Source of the DNA: Hydrocarboniphaga sp965279055
GTDB lineage: Bacteria; Pseudomonadota; Gammaproteobacteria; Nevskiales; Nevskiaceae
Length of the DNA stretch: 64,000 nt
Assembly: GCF_965279055.1 (NCBI RefSeq)
Contig: NZ_OZ257125.1
Location: 3,224,001 to 3,288,000, forward strand
Direction: 5' to 3'
Below are positions 43,701 through 54,680 of this stretch, one piece after another. Numbering within the stretch: the stretch's first letter is position 1; the number at the start of each line of letters is the position of its first letter. The notes below the pieces were generated by a model that was not told the origin of the DNA, searched no databases, and worked only from the letters and a program-made list of their open reading frames with translations. Both the position numbers and the translations under genes were made by a program.

Positions 43701-44069
43701 ATGGAAACCGGCTATCAGCGCGGCAAGATCCAGGAAGAATCGCTGTACTACGAGCACAAGAAGCACGACGGCTCGATGCCGATCATCGGCGTCAACACCT
43801 TCCGCAATCCCAACGGCGAAGAAGGGCAGAAGGAAATCGAGCTGGCGCGTTCAACCGACGACGAGAAGCAGAGCCAGCTCGCGCGCCTCGCCGACTTCCA
43901 GCAGCGCAACGCCGCGGATGCGCCGGCGCTGCTGCAGCGCCTGCGCGACGCGGTCGTCACCGACGGCAACCTGTTCGAGGTGCTGATGGACGCGGTGCGC
44001 GTCTGCTCGCTGGGGCAGATCACGCAGACCCTGTTCGAGGTCGGCGGGCGCTATCGGCGGAATATGTAG
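40788..44069 (+). CDS. icmF: Fused isobutyryl-CoA mutase IcmF (B12-dependent mutase with G-protein chaperone)
   Basis: Coenzyme-B12 enzyme that interconverts isobutyryl-CoA and n-butyryl-CoA, with its own GTPase chaperone. The 1093 residues read in order: B12-binding domain (residues about 18-150, DGHDATVNIM with His31), MeaB-like G domain (GTGGAGKSS, Lys217; then NKFDRKGSED for guanine specificity), and the acyl-CoA mutase barrel (from about 560). The residues that set substrate are Phe585 in AGVF and Gln742 in GQNTCIF, the pair of isobutyryl-CoA mutases rather than the Tyr/Arg of methylmalonyl-CoA mutase. No separate methylmalonyl pathway gene is near. Confidence 0.94.
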   Translation: MNDLSMHAKPVPYKAKNKVRFVTATSLFDGHDATVNIMRRILQATGAEVIHLGHNRSVGEIVNAALQEDVQGLCITSYQGGHNEFFRYMVDLLRANGGGNIKIYGGGGGVIVPAEIKGLMDYGVTRLYSPEDGAIMGLQGMINDVIQGCDYDLTPLAPKAADALAALRSGNRRQLAQVITAIENGSYSDAVKLAIREAAAEVKTPTLGITGTGGAGKSSLTDELVLRMRLDQNDALKIAIVSIDPSRKRTGGALLGDRIRMNAIEPWTEGKNNVYMRSLATRDTGSELSAALPDVIAACKLSGFDLIIVETSGIGQGDAAIVPFVDTSLYVMTPEFGAASQLEKIDMLDFADFIAINKFDRKGSEDAIRDVRKQYQRNRELFMQRTEEMPVYGTMASRFNDDGVTALYQALAAKLGAIGLKLAPGALPKVTVKASSAGRAIVPPDRVRYLADIADSVRGYHKEVARQARAARERQSLRTVKALFEASGKPAKDFDELISAKDGELTTQARQLLSAWPELVQRYAQDEDVVKIRDKEIRTRQISESLSGTKIRKVSLPRFEDEGETLRFLMKENLPGYFPFTAGVFPFKREGEDPTRMFAGEGDAFRTNRRFKRVSEGMPAHRLSTAFDSVTLYGWDPDLRPDIYGKVGNSGVSIASLDDMKVLYDGFDLCAPTTSVSMTINGPAPMLLAMFMNAAIDQQVDKFSAGKGRAPNADEYAQIKAKTLSSVRGTVQADILKEDQGQNTCIFSTEFALKMMGDIQQYFVDNKVQNFYSVSISGYHIAEAGANPISQLAFTLSNGFTYVESYLARGMNIDDFAPNLSFFFSNGMDPEYTVIGRVARRIWAVAMKNRYGANERSQKLKYHVQTSGRSLHAQEMNFNDIRTTLQALLAINDNCNSLHTNAYDEAITTPTEESVRRAMAIQLIINREFGLAKNENSLQGSFIIDELTDLVEEAVLKEFEAIASRGGVLGAMETGYQRGKIQEESLYYEHKKHDGSMPIIGVNTFRNPNGEEGQKEIELARSTDDEKQSQLARLADFQQRNAADAPALLQRLRDAVVTDGNLFEVLMDAVRVCSLGQITQTLFEVGGRYRRNM

Positions 44070-44079
44070 TTTGAATCCT

Positions 44080-44160
44080 CTGTAGGAGCGGGCTTGCCCG
44101 CGACCAGGGCCATCACAGGCATAGTCGCGGGCACAGTCGCGGGCAAGCCCGCTCCTACAG
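44080..44160. repeat. Palindromic intergenic element, GTAGGAGCGG family (copy 4)
   Basis: CTGTAGGAGCGGGCTTGCCC and the exact complement ending CTCCTACAG. A part of the right arm (AGTCGCGGGC) is present twice, at 44122 and 44134, so this copy has an internal duplication. It lies between icmF and the kinase gene. Confidence 0.85.
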
Positions 44161-44230
44161 GTGAGGCTGGCAAGTTCATCCCCGCCCGCGCCAGAATGCC
44201 GACCGTGCACTCCACGATCCCGGCGCCGCC

Positions 44231-47896
<3,666 letters not shown>

Positions 47897-47907
47897 CGCG
47901 TAAGGCG

Positions 47908-48069
47908 CTAGCGCCGATCCGACGGAATGCGGATCGAGAACGAGCGCTCGTCGTCGGAGTGCTTGTACTCGTTCAAGGCATAGCCGACGACCAACCCGAT
48001 CAGAAACGCGGCGATCGCGATCGCCCACGGAAAATGCGGCTGCCCAGGTCCCTTTACCGATGTTGCCAT
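47908..48069 (-). CDS. Small single-pass membrane protein
   Basis: 53 residues from ATG 48069; GGGGAG precedes the start by five bases. One hydrophobic segment (residues about 14-31, PWAIAIAAFLIGLVVGYA) is followed by a charged C-terminus (NEYKHSDDERSFSIRIPSDRR). It is convergent with the kinase gene, with 11 bases between the stops. No family recognised; the ribosome binding site and the hydrophobic/charged layout support it. Confidence 0.7.
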   Translation of the reverse strand: MATSVKGPGQPHFPWAIAIAAFLIGLVVGYALNEYKHSDDERSFSIRIPSDRR

Positions 48070-48116
48070 GACGCTCCCCTCTCCTTGAAGAGCGCCGATC
48101 TTATCCCAGCGCCGCG

Positions 48117-49433
48117 CTATTTCGCCGCCGAGGACACGCGCCAGATCACATTGCCTACATCGTCCGCGACCAGCAGCGCGCCGCTGCTGTCCAGCGTCAC
48201 GCCAACCGGTCGACCATAGGCGTCGCCGTCCTTGCTCAGGAAACCGGTCAACACGTCGACCGCGGCGCCCGAAGGCTGGCCGCCGGCGAAGGGCACGAAG
48301 ATCACCTTGTAGCCGCTGGCCGGCTTTCGGTTCCAGGAGCCGTGCTGGCCGATGAACATGCCGTTGGCGAAGGCCGCTGGCAGGCTGTTGCCGCGCGCGG
48401 CGGCGAGACCCAGCGAGGCGGTGTGCGAGCCGAGCGCGTAGTCCGGCACCAGCGCCTTGGCCACCAGGTCCGGGTTCTGCGGCTTCACTCGTTCATCGAC
48501 GTGCTGACCGTAGTAACTGTAGGGCCAGCCATAGAAGCCGCCGTCCTTGACCGAGGTGATGTAGTCCGGCACCAGGTCGTTGCCGAGTTCGTCGCGCTCG
48601 TTGACCGCGGTCCACAGCGCGCCGCTGTCCGGCTCCCAGGCCAGGCCGTTCGGGTTGCGCAGGCCGCCGGCGAAAATGCGGTGCGTGCCGGTGGCGACGT
48701 CCACTTCCCAGATTGCCGCACGTTCCTTTTCCGCATCGAAGCCATTCTCGGCGACGTTGCTGTTGGAACCGACAGTGACGTAGAGCTTGCTGCCGTCGGC
48801 ACTGGCGATCAGGTTCTTGGTCCAGTGATGATTGCGCGGGCCGGCTGGCAGATCGACCAGCTTGCTGCCCTGGCCGCTGATCTGCGCCGAGCCCGGCACG
48901 TAGGCGTAACGCATCACCGCGTCGGTGTCGGCGACGAACAGCGCATCGCCGACGACGGCCATGCCGAACGGCGAATTCAGATCCTTCAGATAGACGCTGC
49001 GCTGATCGGCGACGCCGTCACCGTCGGTGTCGCGCAGCAAGCTGATGCGGTTGGCGCTGGGCACGCCGGCGCCGGCACGCTTCATCACCAGCTTCTCCAC
49101 CTTGGCCTTGAGGCCCTTGCTGTCTTCGGGCTTGGGTGGCGCATTGGTTTCCGCGACGAGCACGCCGCCGTCCGGCAGCAGGTACAGCCAGCGCGGATGG
49201 TCGAGCTTGTCGGCGAAGGCGGCGACCTGCGTGCCGGCGGCCGGCACCGGCTTGGCGCCCTGCGGCCAGCCCTTGGCCGGCGCGATGTTGATCGTCGGCA
49301 CCAGTGATTTCTGCGGCTCCGGCAGTGCCGGATCGGCGCCCATGCCAGCGGCCTCGCTTTGCGTGCTGGCCGAACTGCAGGCGCTGAGCGCAATGCCAGC
49401 GACGATCGCGGCGACAGTGAGCTTGGTGTGCAT
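48117..49433 (-). CDS. Sorbosone-dehydrogenase-like (PQQ-type beta-propeller) lipoprotein
   Basis: 438 residues. A lipobox (ALSAC, Cys19) makes this a lipoprotein in the envelope. The rest is a six-bladed propeller of the soluble glucose/L-sorbosone dehydrogenase family: HPRWLYLLPDGGVLVAET near 79, GPRNHHWTKNLIASADGSKL near 199 and RNPNGLAWEPDSGALWTAVN near 254, then GQHGSWNRKPASGYKVIFVP near 361. These are PQQ-dependent in the studied members; cofactor and substrate here are unproven. It is probably the only gene of its transcript. Confidence 0.85.
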   Translation of the reverse strand: MHTKLTVAAIVAGIALSACSSASTQSEAAGMGADPALPEPQKSLVPTINIAPAKGWPQGAKPVPAAGTQVAAFADKLDHPRWLYLLPDGGVLVAETNAPPKPEDSKGLKAKVEKLVMKRAGAGVPSANRISLLRDTDGDGVADQRSVYLKDLNSPFGMAVVGDALFVADTDAVMRYAYVPGSAQISGQGSKLVDLPAGPRNHHWTKNLIASADGSKLYVTVGSNSNVAENGFDAEKERAAIWEVDVATGTHRIFAGGLRNPNGLAWEPDSGALWTAVNERDELGNDLVPDYITSVKDGGFYGWPYSYYGQHVDERVKPQNPDLVAKALVPDYALGSHTASLGLAAARGNSLPAAFANGMFIGQHGSWNRKPASGYKVIFVPFAGGQPSGAAVDVLTGFLSKDGDAYGRPVGVTLDSSGALLVADDVGNVIWRVSSAAK

Positions 49434-49503
49434 GTGGAACCTCGTCGATGATGGCTGCGGCGATTAGTGCAGATGCGGATGAGCCGCAGATGAAGCTTGT
49501 TTT

Positions 49504-49615
49504 TCTCCCTTCTCCCTCCGGGAGAAGGTGCCGCGTCAACGGCGGATGAGGGTGTTCGATCTTCGCGCGTATCTTCGAGTCCCTCACCCCTGCCCCTCTC
49601 CCGGAGGGAGAGGGG
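49504..49615. repeat. Palindromic intergenic element, CCCTCTCCC family (copy 3)
   Basis: CTCCCTTCTCCCTCCGGGAG on the left and CCCCTCTCCCGGAGGGAGAG on the right. Except for the loop it is nearly identical with the element at 22180. It lies between the sorbosone-dehydrogenase-like start and the antiporter end. Confidence 0.8.
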
Positions 49616-49618
49616 ATC

Positions 49619-51196
49619 TCATTCCTGCTTCGGTCCGGCCGGATGCAGACCCTCCACCGCCAGCGGCTGAAAGTGCCCTGCCGGGGCGGCGTCGAGTTCC
49701 GACCAGTCGAGTTCTTCCTGCAGCAGGCGGAAGGCGTCGTCGCCGATTTCGCCATCCTTCCACAGCTGACGCAGCGTGTTGCGTGCGGCGGTGATGGCCG
49801 TCATGCGCAGGTGATCGTACTGCGATGCGCCCTGCGGCTGATCGAGGCTTTTCGCGATCTCCGCATCGGCTTCGTACTGCGTGCGCAACGCCGCGGCTTC
49901 GTCGGAGTCATCGTGCCTGAGGCTGTCGATGGCCGCGCGCAACATGCGCTGGCGGCCGTGGGAGATGTCGTGGCGCGCACCGTGATCGGCATCGAGCTTG
50001 AGCAAGCGCATCAGCGGCTTCAGGCTCAAACCCTGCAACACCAGGGTGCCGAGCACCACTGCGAACGCGCTGAGCACGATGTGATCGCGACCGGCGATGT
50101 TCTCCGGCAGCGCGAACGCGGCGGCCAGGGTCACCAGGCCGCGCATGCCGCACCAGCTGATCAGCAGGCTGGAGCGGCGGTCGCTGATCGCCGGCTCCTT
50201 GCCGCCGAAGCGCGGCCACAGCCGCGTGGCGGCGTGATGCAGCATCACCCACAGCACGCGTACCAGGATCACCGTCAGCAGCACGATGCCGGCGAGGATC
50301 AGCGCGTCGCTGCGTTCGGCGTGCGGCAGCCGCATCAGGATCGGCCGCGCCTGCAGGCCCATCAGCACGAAGGCCAGCACGTTGAGCACGTACACCACGG
50401 TTTCCCACACGGAATACGAGCTGACACGGGTGCGCGCCGGCATGCGGCCGACATCGCTCTGCGCCAGCGTCATCGCGTAGGCGACCATGGTCACGATCGC
50501 CGACAGGCCGAAGCGCTCGGCCAGCATCCACACGCCGAACGTCGAAACGAACTGCAGCACCGTCGCACTGGCCGGATCGCGCACCGAAAGCGTCACGCGC
50601 AGGTAGGCCTTGGCCAGCGTGAAACCGACCGGCACGCTGAGCAGCGCGGCGAGCATCATCAGCGGCGCGGTCTTCGAGAAGCCCGCGCCGGCGACCGCCG
50701 CCACCACGGCGAGCCGGTAGATCAGCAGCGCGATGGCGTCGTTGAGCAGGCCTTCGCCCTGCAGGATCAGCATCAGCGAACGCGGCGGCCGCAGGTGATT
50801 CAGGATCGCGGTGGCAGCGGCCGCGTCCGGCGGCGCGACGATCGCACCGAGCGCGATCGCAGCGGCGATCGGCAGGCCGCCGAACTTCCAGCCGATGTAA
50901 GCCACCGCCGCGGTGGTCAGCAAGGTCGCGGCCAGCACCAGCGAGGTCAGCGGCACGATGTTGCGGCGCAGGTCTCGTGGCGAGGTGTCGAACGCGGCGT
51001 CGAGCAGCACCGGCGCGACGAACAGCGTCAGCGCCAGATCGGGCTCGATGCTGATCGACGGCGCGCCCGGCAGAAAGCCGGCGCCGGCGCCGGCCAGCGC
51101 CAGCAGCGCCGGATACGGCAGCCCGGTATGCCGCGCCAGGCCGGCCAGCGCGACCGCGCCCAGCAGCAGCGCCAGAATCCATTCGAACAGGAGCAT
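49619..51196 (-). CDS. Na+/H+ antiporter (CPA1/NhaP-like)
   Basis: 525 residues from ATG 51196; the upstream frame to 51286 has no family likeness and runs over a fragment of the GTAGGAGCG repeat. About twelve transmembrane segments; the conserved GAIVAPPDAAAATAIL and GEGLLNDAIALLIYR segments hold the acidic residues that bind cation in this family (APPD, NDA). A cytoplasmic tail of about 110 residues carries charged helices. Expected to exchange protons for Na+ or K+ and to help in pH or salt homeostasis. Confidence 0.9.
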   Translation of the reverse strand: MLLFEWILALLLGAVALAGLARHTGLPYPALLALAGAGAGFLPGAPSISIEPDLALTLFVAPVLLDAAFDTSPRDLRRNIVPLTSLVLAATLLTTAAVAYIGWKFGGLPIAAAIALGAIVAPPDAAAATAILNHLRPPRSLMLILQGEGLLNDAIALLIYRLAVVAAVAGAGFSKTAPLMMLAALLSVPVGFTLAKAYLRVTLSVRDPASATVLQFVSTFGVWMLAERFGLSAIVTMVAYAMTLAQSDVGRMPARTRVSSYSVWETVVYVLNVLAFVLMGLQARPILMRLPHAERSDALILAGIVLLTVILVRVLWVMLHHAATRLWPRFGGKEPAISDRRSSLLISWCGMRGLVTLAAAFALPENIAGRDHIVLSAFAVVLGTLVLQGLSLKPLMRLLKLDADHGARHDISHGRQRMLRAAIDSLRHDDSDEAAALRTQYEADAEIAKSLDQPQGASQYDHLRMTAITAARNTLRQLWKDGEIGDDAFRLLQEELDWSELDAAPAGHFQPLAVEGLHPAGPKQE

Positions 51197-51334
51197 CGGC
51201 GGAATGTAGCAGCGCTGGCTGAAGCGCAGTCGTAGGAGCGACACAACCCCGTTGGTCCGGAGCAGCCACCCGACGCTTACTGCCATGCCTCGCCCTATGA
51301 CAGTGTTACCCGGCGGCAGGTCACCACCCGTGGA

Positions 51335-52327
51335 TCAATGAAGCTCCCGATCCCGGCTTGGCGAAGTGTTGAACCGTGATTTGTAAGCACGACAGAAGTG
51401 GGGCATATCCGTGAAGCCCCAGCGCGTAGCGATCTGCCCGACGGTCTGCTTGTGCAGTGCCGGACTGCGCAGCGCCTCGCGACAACGCTGCAGCCGCATT
51501 TCACGGATGGTCGAGTTCACGGTTTCACCGAAGTCGGCAAAGACGCTCTGCAAATAGCGCTTGGACACCCGGCAATGCGATGCCACCGCTTCCGTATCCA
51601 GCCCGGGGTCCGACAAGTGATTCTCGATATAGGCCTTAGCCTGCCGGCCGATGCGAATGTGCGCCCAGCTTGAGGACAGAACCGGTAGCGCAAGCACTTC
51701 CGGAGCTTCCATGGCCGCGTTCGTCACAGCGTCCACCAACATCCCGGCAAACCGACGACCCTCGGACACCGACAGACCACGACCTTCCACGATCGCGAGT
51801 TCACACATTAGTTGCAGCATCACACCGGCACCGGAGCGTAGGCGCATCGGCTGACCGCAGCACTCTTCAACATGAGGAATGCGTTGCCGCAGAATCGAAC
51901 CAGCCACTCGCACGTGCAAAGCGGAGAAAATCTCGTGATGACTGAGGCTGGATACCGACGCCGTAAACGGCCGGGAAGTCGACAGCAACGCGAAGGACCC
52001 CGGTTCCGCGGAATAAGCTTTCTCTGCCTGGCAGAAATCGATGCGCGCGCGCCGCGGAATGGTCACGAGGTAGTCGTCGCGGCGATCCGCTTGAACATGA
52101 TGAGGCTTGCGGTCGCCGCGATGAAGGCCGACGCCCTCGTAAAGAAACACATCGACGACTCCCAGTTGAACGCCCTCGTAGCCGGTCACCCAGGATTGCT
52201 CGGCCTCGGCAATGGCGTACTCGACCATGCAAAGTACCGGCGCGTAGGCAGCCGAAACCTTGATCGTGTCCGGATCGATGGCGGCTGCCGGTACGGCCTG
52301 AACGTCTCGTGGCATTTCGAGCTTCAA
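51335..52327 (-). CDS. AraC-family regulator (AraC-binding-like-2 type) of the adjacent cluster
   Basis: 330 residues. The N-terminal two thirds resemble the effector domain of the AraC group that includes FeaR-like activators. The C-terminal two HTH motifs are AVASHCRVSKRYLQSVFADF and VGQIATRWGFTDMPHFCRAY. It is divergent from the 52555-57065 operon, with an inverted repeat in between. Third codon positions are less G/C rich than in most genes of the window, as in the operon it faces. Confidence 0.85.
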   Translation of the reverse strand: MKLEMPRDVQAVPAAAIDPDTIKVSAAYAPVLCMVEYAIAEAEQSWVTGYEGVQLGVVDVFLYEGVGLHRGDRKPHHVQADRRDDYLVTIPRRARIDFCQAEKAYSAEPGSFALLSTSRPFTASVSSLSHHEIFSALHVRVAGSILRQRIPHVEECCGQPMRLRSGAGVMLQLMCELAIVEGRGLSVSEGRRFAGMLVDAVTNAAMEAPEVLALPVLSSSWAHIRIGRQAKAYIENHLSDPGLDTEAVASHCRVSKRYLQSVFADFGETVNSTIREMRLQRCREALRSPALHKQTVGQIATRWGFTDMPHFCRAYKSRFNTSPSRDRELH

Positions 52328-52386
52328 GGTAGTCTCCTCCGTCGCGGCCAGTGCAACCTCCGCAGAGCGTGGATTGCTTGGTTGAT

Positions 52387-52411
52387 ATTAGTTTAGTAAC
52401 CCTAATCTAAT
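52387..52411. promoter_or_regulatory. Candidate operator: inverted repeat between the divergent AraC gene and operon
   Basis: ATTAGTTTAG, a five-base spacer TAACC and CTAATCTAAT. Nine of ten bases pair, and each arm itself is a near repeat of TTAG. It lies in an A/T-rich patch 60 bases upstream of the AraC gene start and 144 bases before the phosphotransferase start, where a regulator of both would bind. A TTGACA at 52447 might be a -35 box, but no good -10 follows. Confidence 0.5.
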
Positions 52412-52554
52412 TGCTGGCCCATTCCTGTCAACCGCTTTTTCGTTTTTTGACAAAACGAGGCGAAGCCGTCGACAAACCCAGGCGGCGAACGCGATCGACA
52501 ATGTCGGCACCAGCCCGCCGGCCGTACCGGCTCGATCGTTTCAGACGCCATCCC

Positions 52555-53793
52555 ATGCTCGATCGTTTTGAAAGTCAAATACTCCGTGCCTGCGTGGCGG
52601 ATCTGACGAGCCGCGTGACGCCCACAATTCAGGACCCCGGAGCGGCGGCCACCCTCAGTATGGCCAGCCGTCTTCTGGCGCATGTGGCGTCACGACTGGA
52701 GTCCGCGCAGTTGACCAGTCCGGATGCGGAAGTCGCTGCGCTACAGGCGGAGGAGGCCCGGGAGGATGCGCTGCTCCGGCCGGACAACGCCGCGGACGGC
52801 ATCACCGCTGAATCGCTCAGCCTCTATGTCGGCAAGTGGATCGAGGGCGCCGAGGTCTCCTCGATCGAAGCATCACTGGGCGGTTTCTCGAAGCGTACCT
52901 TGCTGCTTCGGCTGTCGGGTGCACCGCAGTTGGACAACGCCCTGGTGATTCGCTGTGACGAGGTCGGCGGCCCCGTAGAAAGTGCCTCTGCGGACGAACT
53001 CGCGATCCTGCGACTGATGCATCGACATTCCGTCCCGGTGGCCGAGCCGCTCTGGGCGGACCCCGCCTTCCCATTCGGCGGCACCGCGCTGAGCACGCGG
53101 CGCCTGGCAGGAAGCTCGGCCTACCGCGCCACCGGCCCAGCGATGGGTCCGGTGGGCCCGCAGGCTGCTCGAGAGTTGGCCAAGGTGCTGGCAAAGGTAC
53201 ACGCAGTACCAGTTGCCGAACTGGACCTGTCACCGGAGCTTCGTGCCGCGCGCCTGCCCGAGCATGTGAAGCGCCTGGTCAGCAGTTTCAAGCGGCAACT
53301 GGATCGTTATCGCGAGCAGCCCAGCCTCGCGCTGGATGCCGCGTTCGACTACCTGCTAACTCATGTTCCAACTGAAGCGGCACCGCCGACGATCGTGCAC
53401 GGCGACGCCTCGCTACGCAATCTCATGCTCGACGGAGACAGGGTAAGTGGCCTGGTGGACTGGGAACTGTGGCACCTGGGCGATCCGAACGAAGATCTCG
53501 CGTATTGCCGCCCGGAAGTCGAGCAGGTAATGGCCTGGGAGGAGTTTCTGGCTGAATACCAAGCGGCCGGCGGCGCGCCCTGGAGCGCCGAAGCAGGCGC
53601 CTACTACGGTCTGTTCGGGGCGGTTCGCAACGCGGTATTCGGGATCACCATCATTCATGGCTTTACCCGCTCGGATCGACCCGAGACGCGCTACGCCTTC
53701 GCTGCGCTCTACTTGGCGCGCAAGCTGGTCTCGGACGTCGTGCGGCGTCTGAAAGAGCTCGGTGTAGCCACGGCAGACAGCCATGTGGAATGA
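52555..53793 (+). CDS. Aminoglycoside-phosphotransferase-fold protein
   Basis: 412 residues from ATG 52555; an ATG at 52501 lies upstream but adds a basic, unconserved leader. An N-terminal helical domain (FESQILRACVADLTSRV through about residue 75) precedes the kinase fold: EASLGGFSKRTLLLRLSG as the nucleotide loop, IVHGDASLRNLMLDG with catalytic Asp and Asn near 283-295, and LVDWELWHLGDPNEDLAYC as the metal site. The same two-part layout is found in phosphotransferases of acyl-CoA or sterol clusters. The product overlaps the next gene by 10 bases. Confidence 0.82.
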   Translation: MLDRFESQILRACVADLTSRVTPTIQDPGAAATLSMASRLLAHVASRLESAQLTSPDAEVAALQAEEAREDALLRPDNAADGITAESLSLYVGKWIEGAEVSSIEASLGGFSKRTLLLRLSGAPQLDNALVIRCDEVGGPVESASADELAILRLMHRHSVPVAEPLWADPAFPFGGTALSTRRLAGSSAYRATGPAMGPVGPQAARELAKVLAKVHAVPVAELDLSPELRAARLPEHVKRLVSSFKRQLDRYREQPSLALDAAFDYLLTHVPTEAAPPTIVHGDASLRNLMLDGDRVSGLVDWELWHLGDPNEDLAYCRPEVEQVMAWEEFLAEYQAAGGAPWSAEAGAYYGLFGAVRNAVFGITIIHGFTRSDRPETRYAFAALYLARKLVSDVVRRLKELGVATADSHVE

Positions 53794-54670
53794 AACCCTT
53801 CATCTGCCCGAGCCGCCGGTCGCCGCTCTGGCGAACGTCACAGCCGATTTCTGGGCGACGGCCGCCTACTCGTCGCTTGCGCTGTGCACCCTGATATATG
53901 GGCTTTACTACTGGTACCGGACCGGTCGCCCGATCATCCTGCTGATGCTGATCGGCGGCGCGCTGTGCTCCACCGTGGAACCCTTCGTCAACGTCGTCGG
54001 CGCAGTCTGGCATCCCACGGTGAACCAGGTGACGGCCTTCACGCTCATGGGTCGCGGCATGCCCTGGTTTATCGTCACCGGCTACACCTTCTACTTCGGC
54101 GTGCTCGGCTCGCTCAGCTACCTGGCGTTCCGCAAGGGCGTCACCACCCGCCAGTTCTGGCTCTGGGCTACGGTGCCCATGCTGGTGGACGTGGCAATGG
54201 AAGAGCTGATGCTCTATTGGGACCTTTACTACTACTACGGTAATCAGCCGCTGATTTTGATCAACAAGCTGCCGCTGTGGTGGGTGCCGTGCAACTCACT
54301 GGGCGAACTGCTTGGTGTCTGCCTGCTGGTGAAGGCCGAGCCACTGTTGCGTGGCTGGCGACAGCTGCTGATCCCGCTACTGATTCCAATGGGCGACGCT
54401 GTTGCCTACGCAGCCATCTCCCTGCCTTCCTGGATCGTGGTGAATACGCCGGTACCGGACTGGCTCAGCCAACTGGGCGGCGCGAGCACCCTCGGACTTG
54501 CGCTGCTGGTTCTGCACGGTCTGGCGAAAGTCATCCCAACAGACTCTGCCCTCGCACACGCGCTCTCGGTTGCAGACAGCGGTAAGTTCAAAGCGGATTC
54601 CAGGACTGCTGACACTCTGCAGCCGCAGCAAGCGCAGAAGGTGAAGCACGTCGAATTGAGTCTGCATTGA
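53784..54670 (+). CDS. Polytopic membrane protein, possibly AveC-like
   Basis: 295 residues with seven or so hydrophobic segments. ALCSTVEPFVNVVGAVWHPT, then GRGMPWFIVTGYTFYFGVLG, and VAMEELMLYWDLYYYYGNQP with PLWWVPCNSLGELLG recall AveC-like membrane proteins (AveC is linked to spiroketal formation in avermectin biosynthesis). Conserved Glu and Asp inside the membrane segments would suit a catalytic role. The match is from memory and only moderate. The 40-residue tail is hydrophilic and odd. It overlaps the upstream phosphotransferase gene. Confidence 0.6.
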
Positions 54671-54680
54671 GGAACGATCC

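Noticed and set aside
40752..43766. A 1004-codon frame opposite icmF
   Set aside because: Same explanation: antisense shadow of a GC-rich gene.
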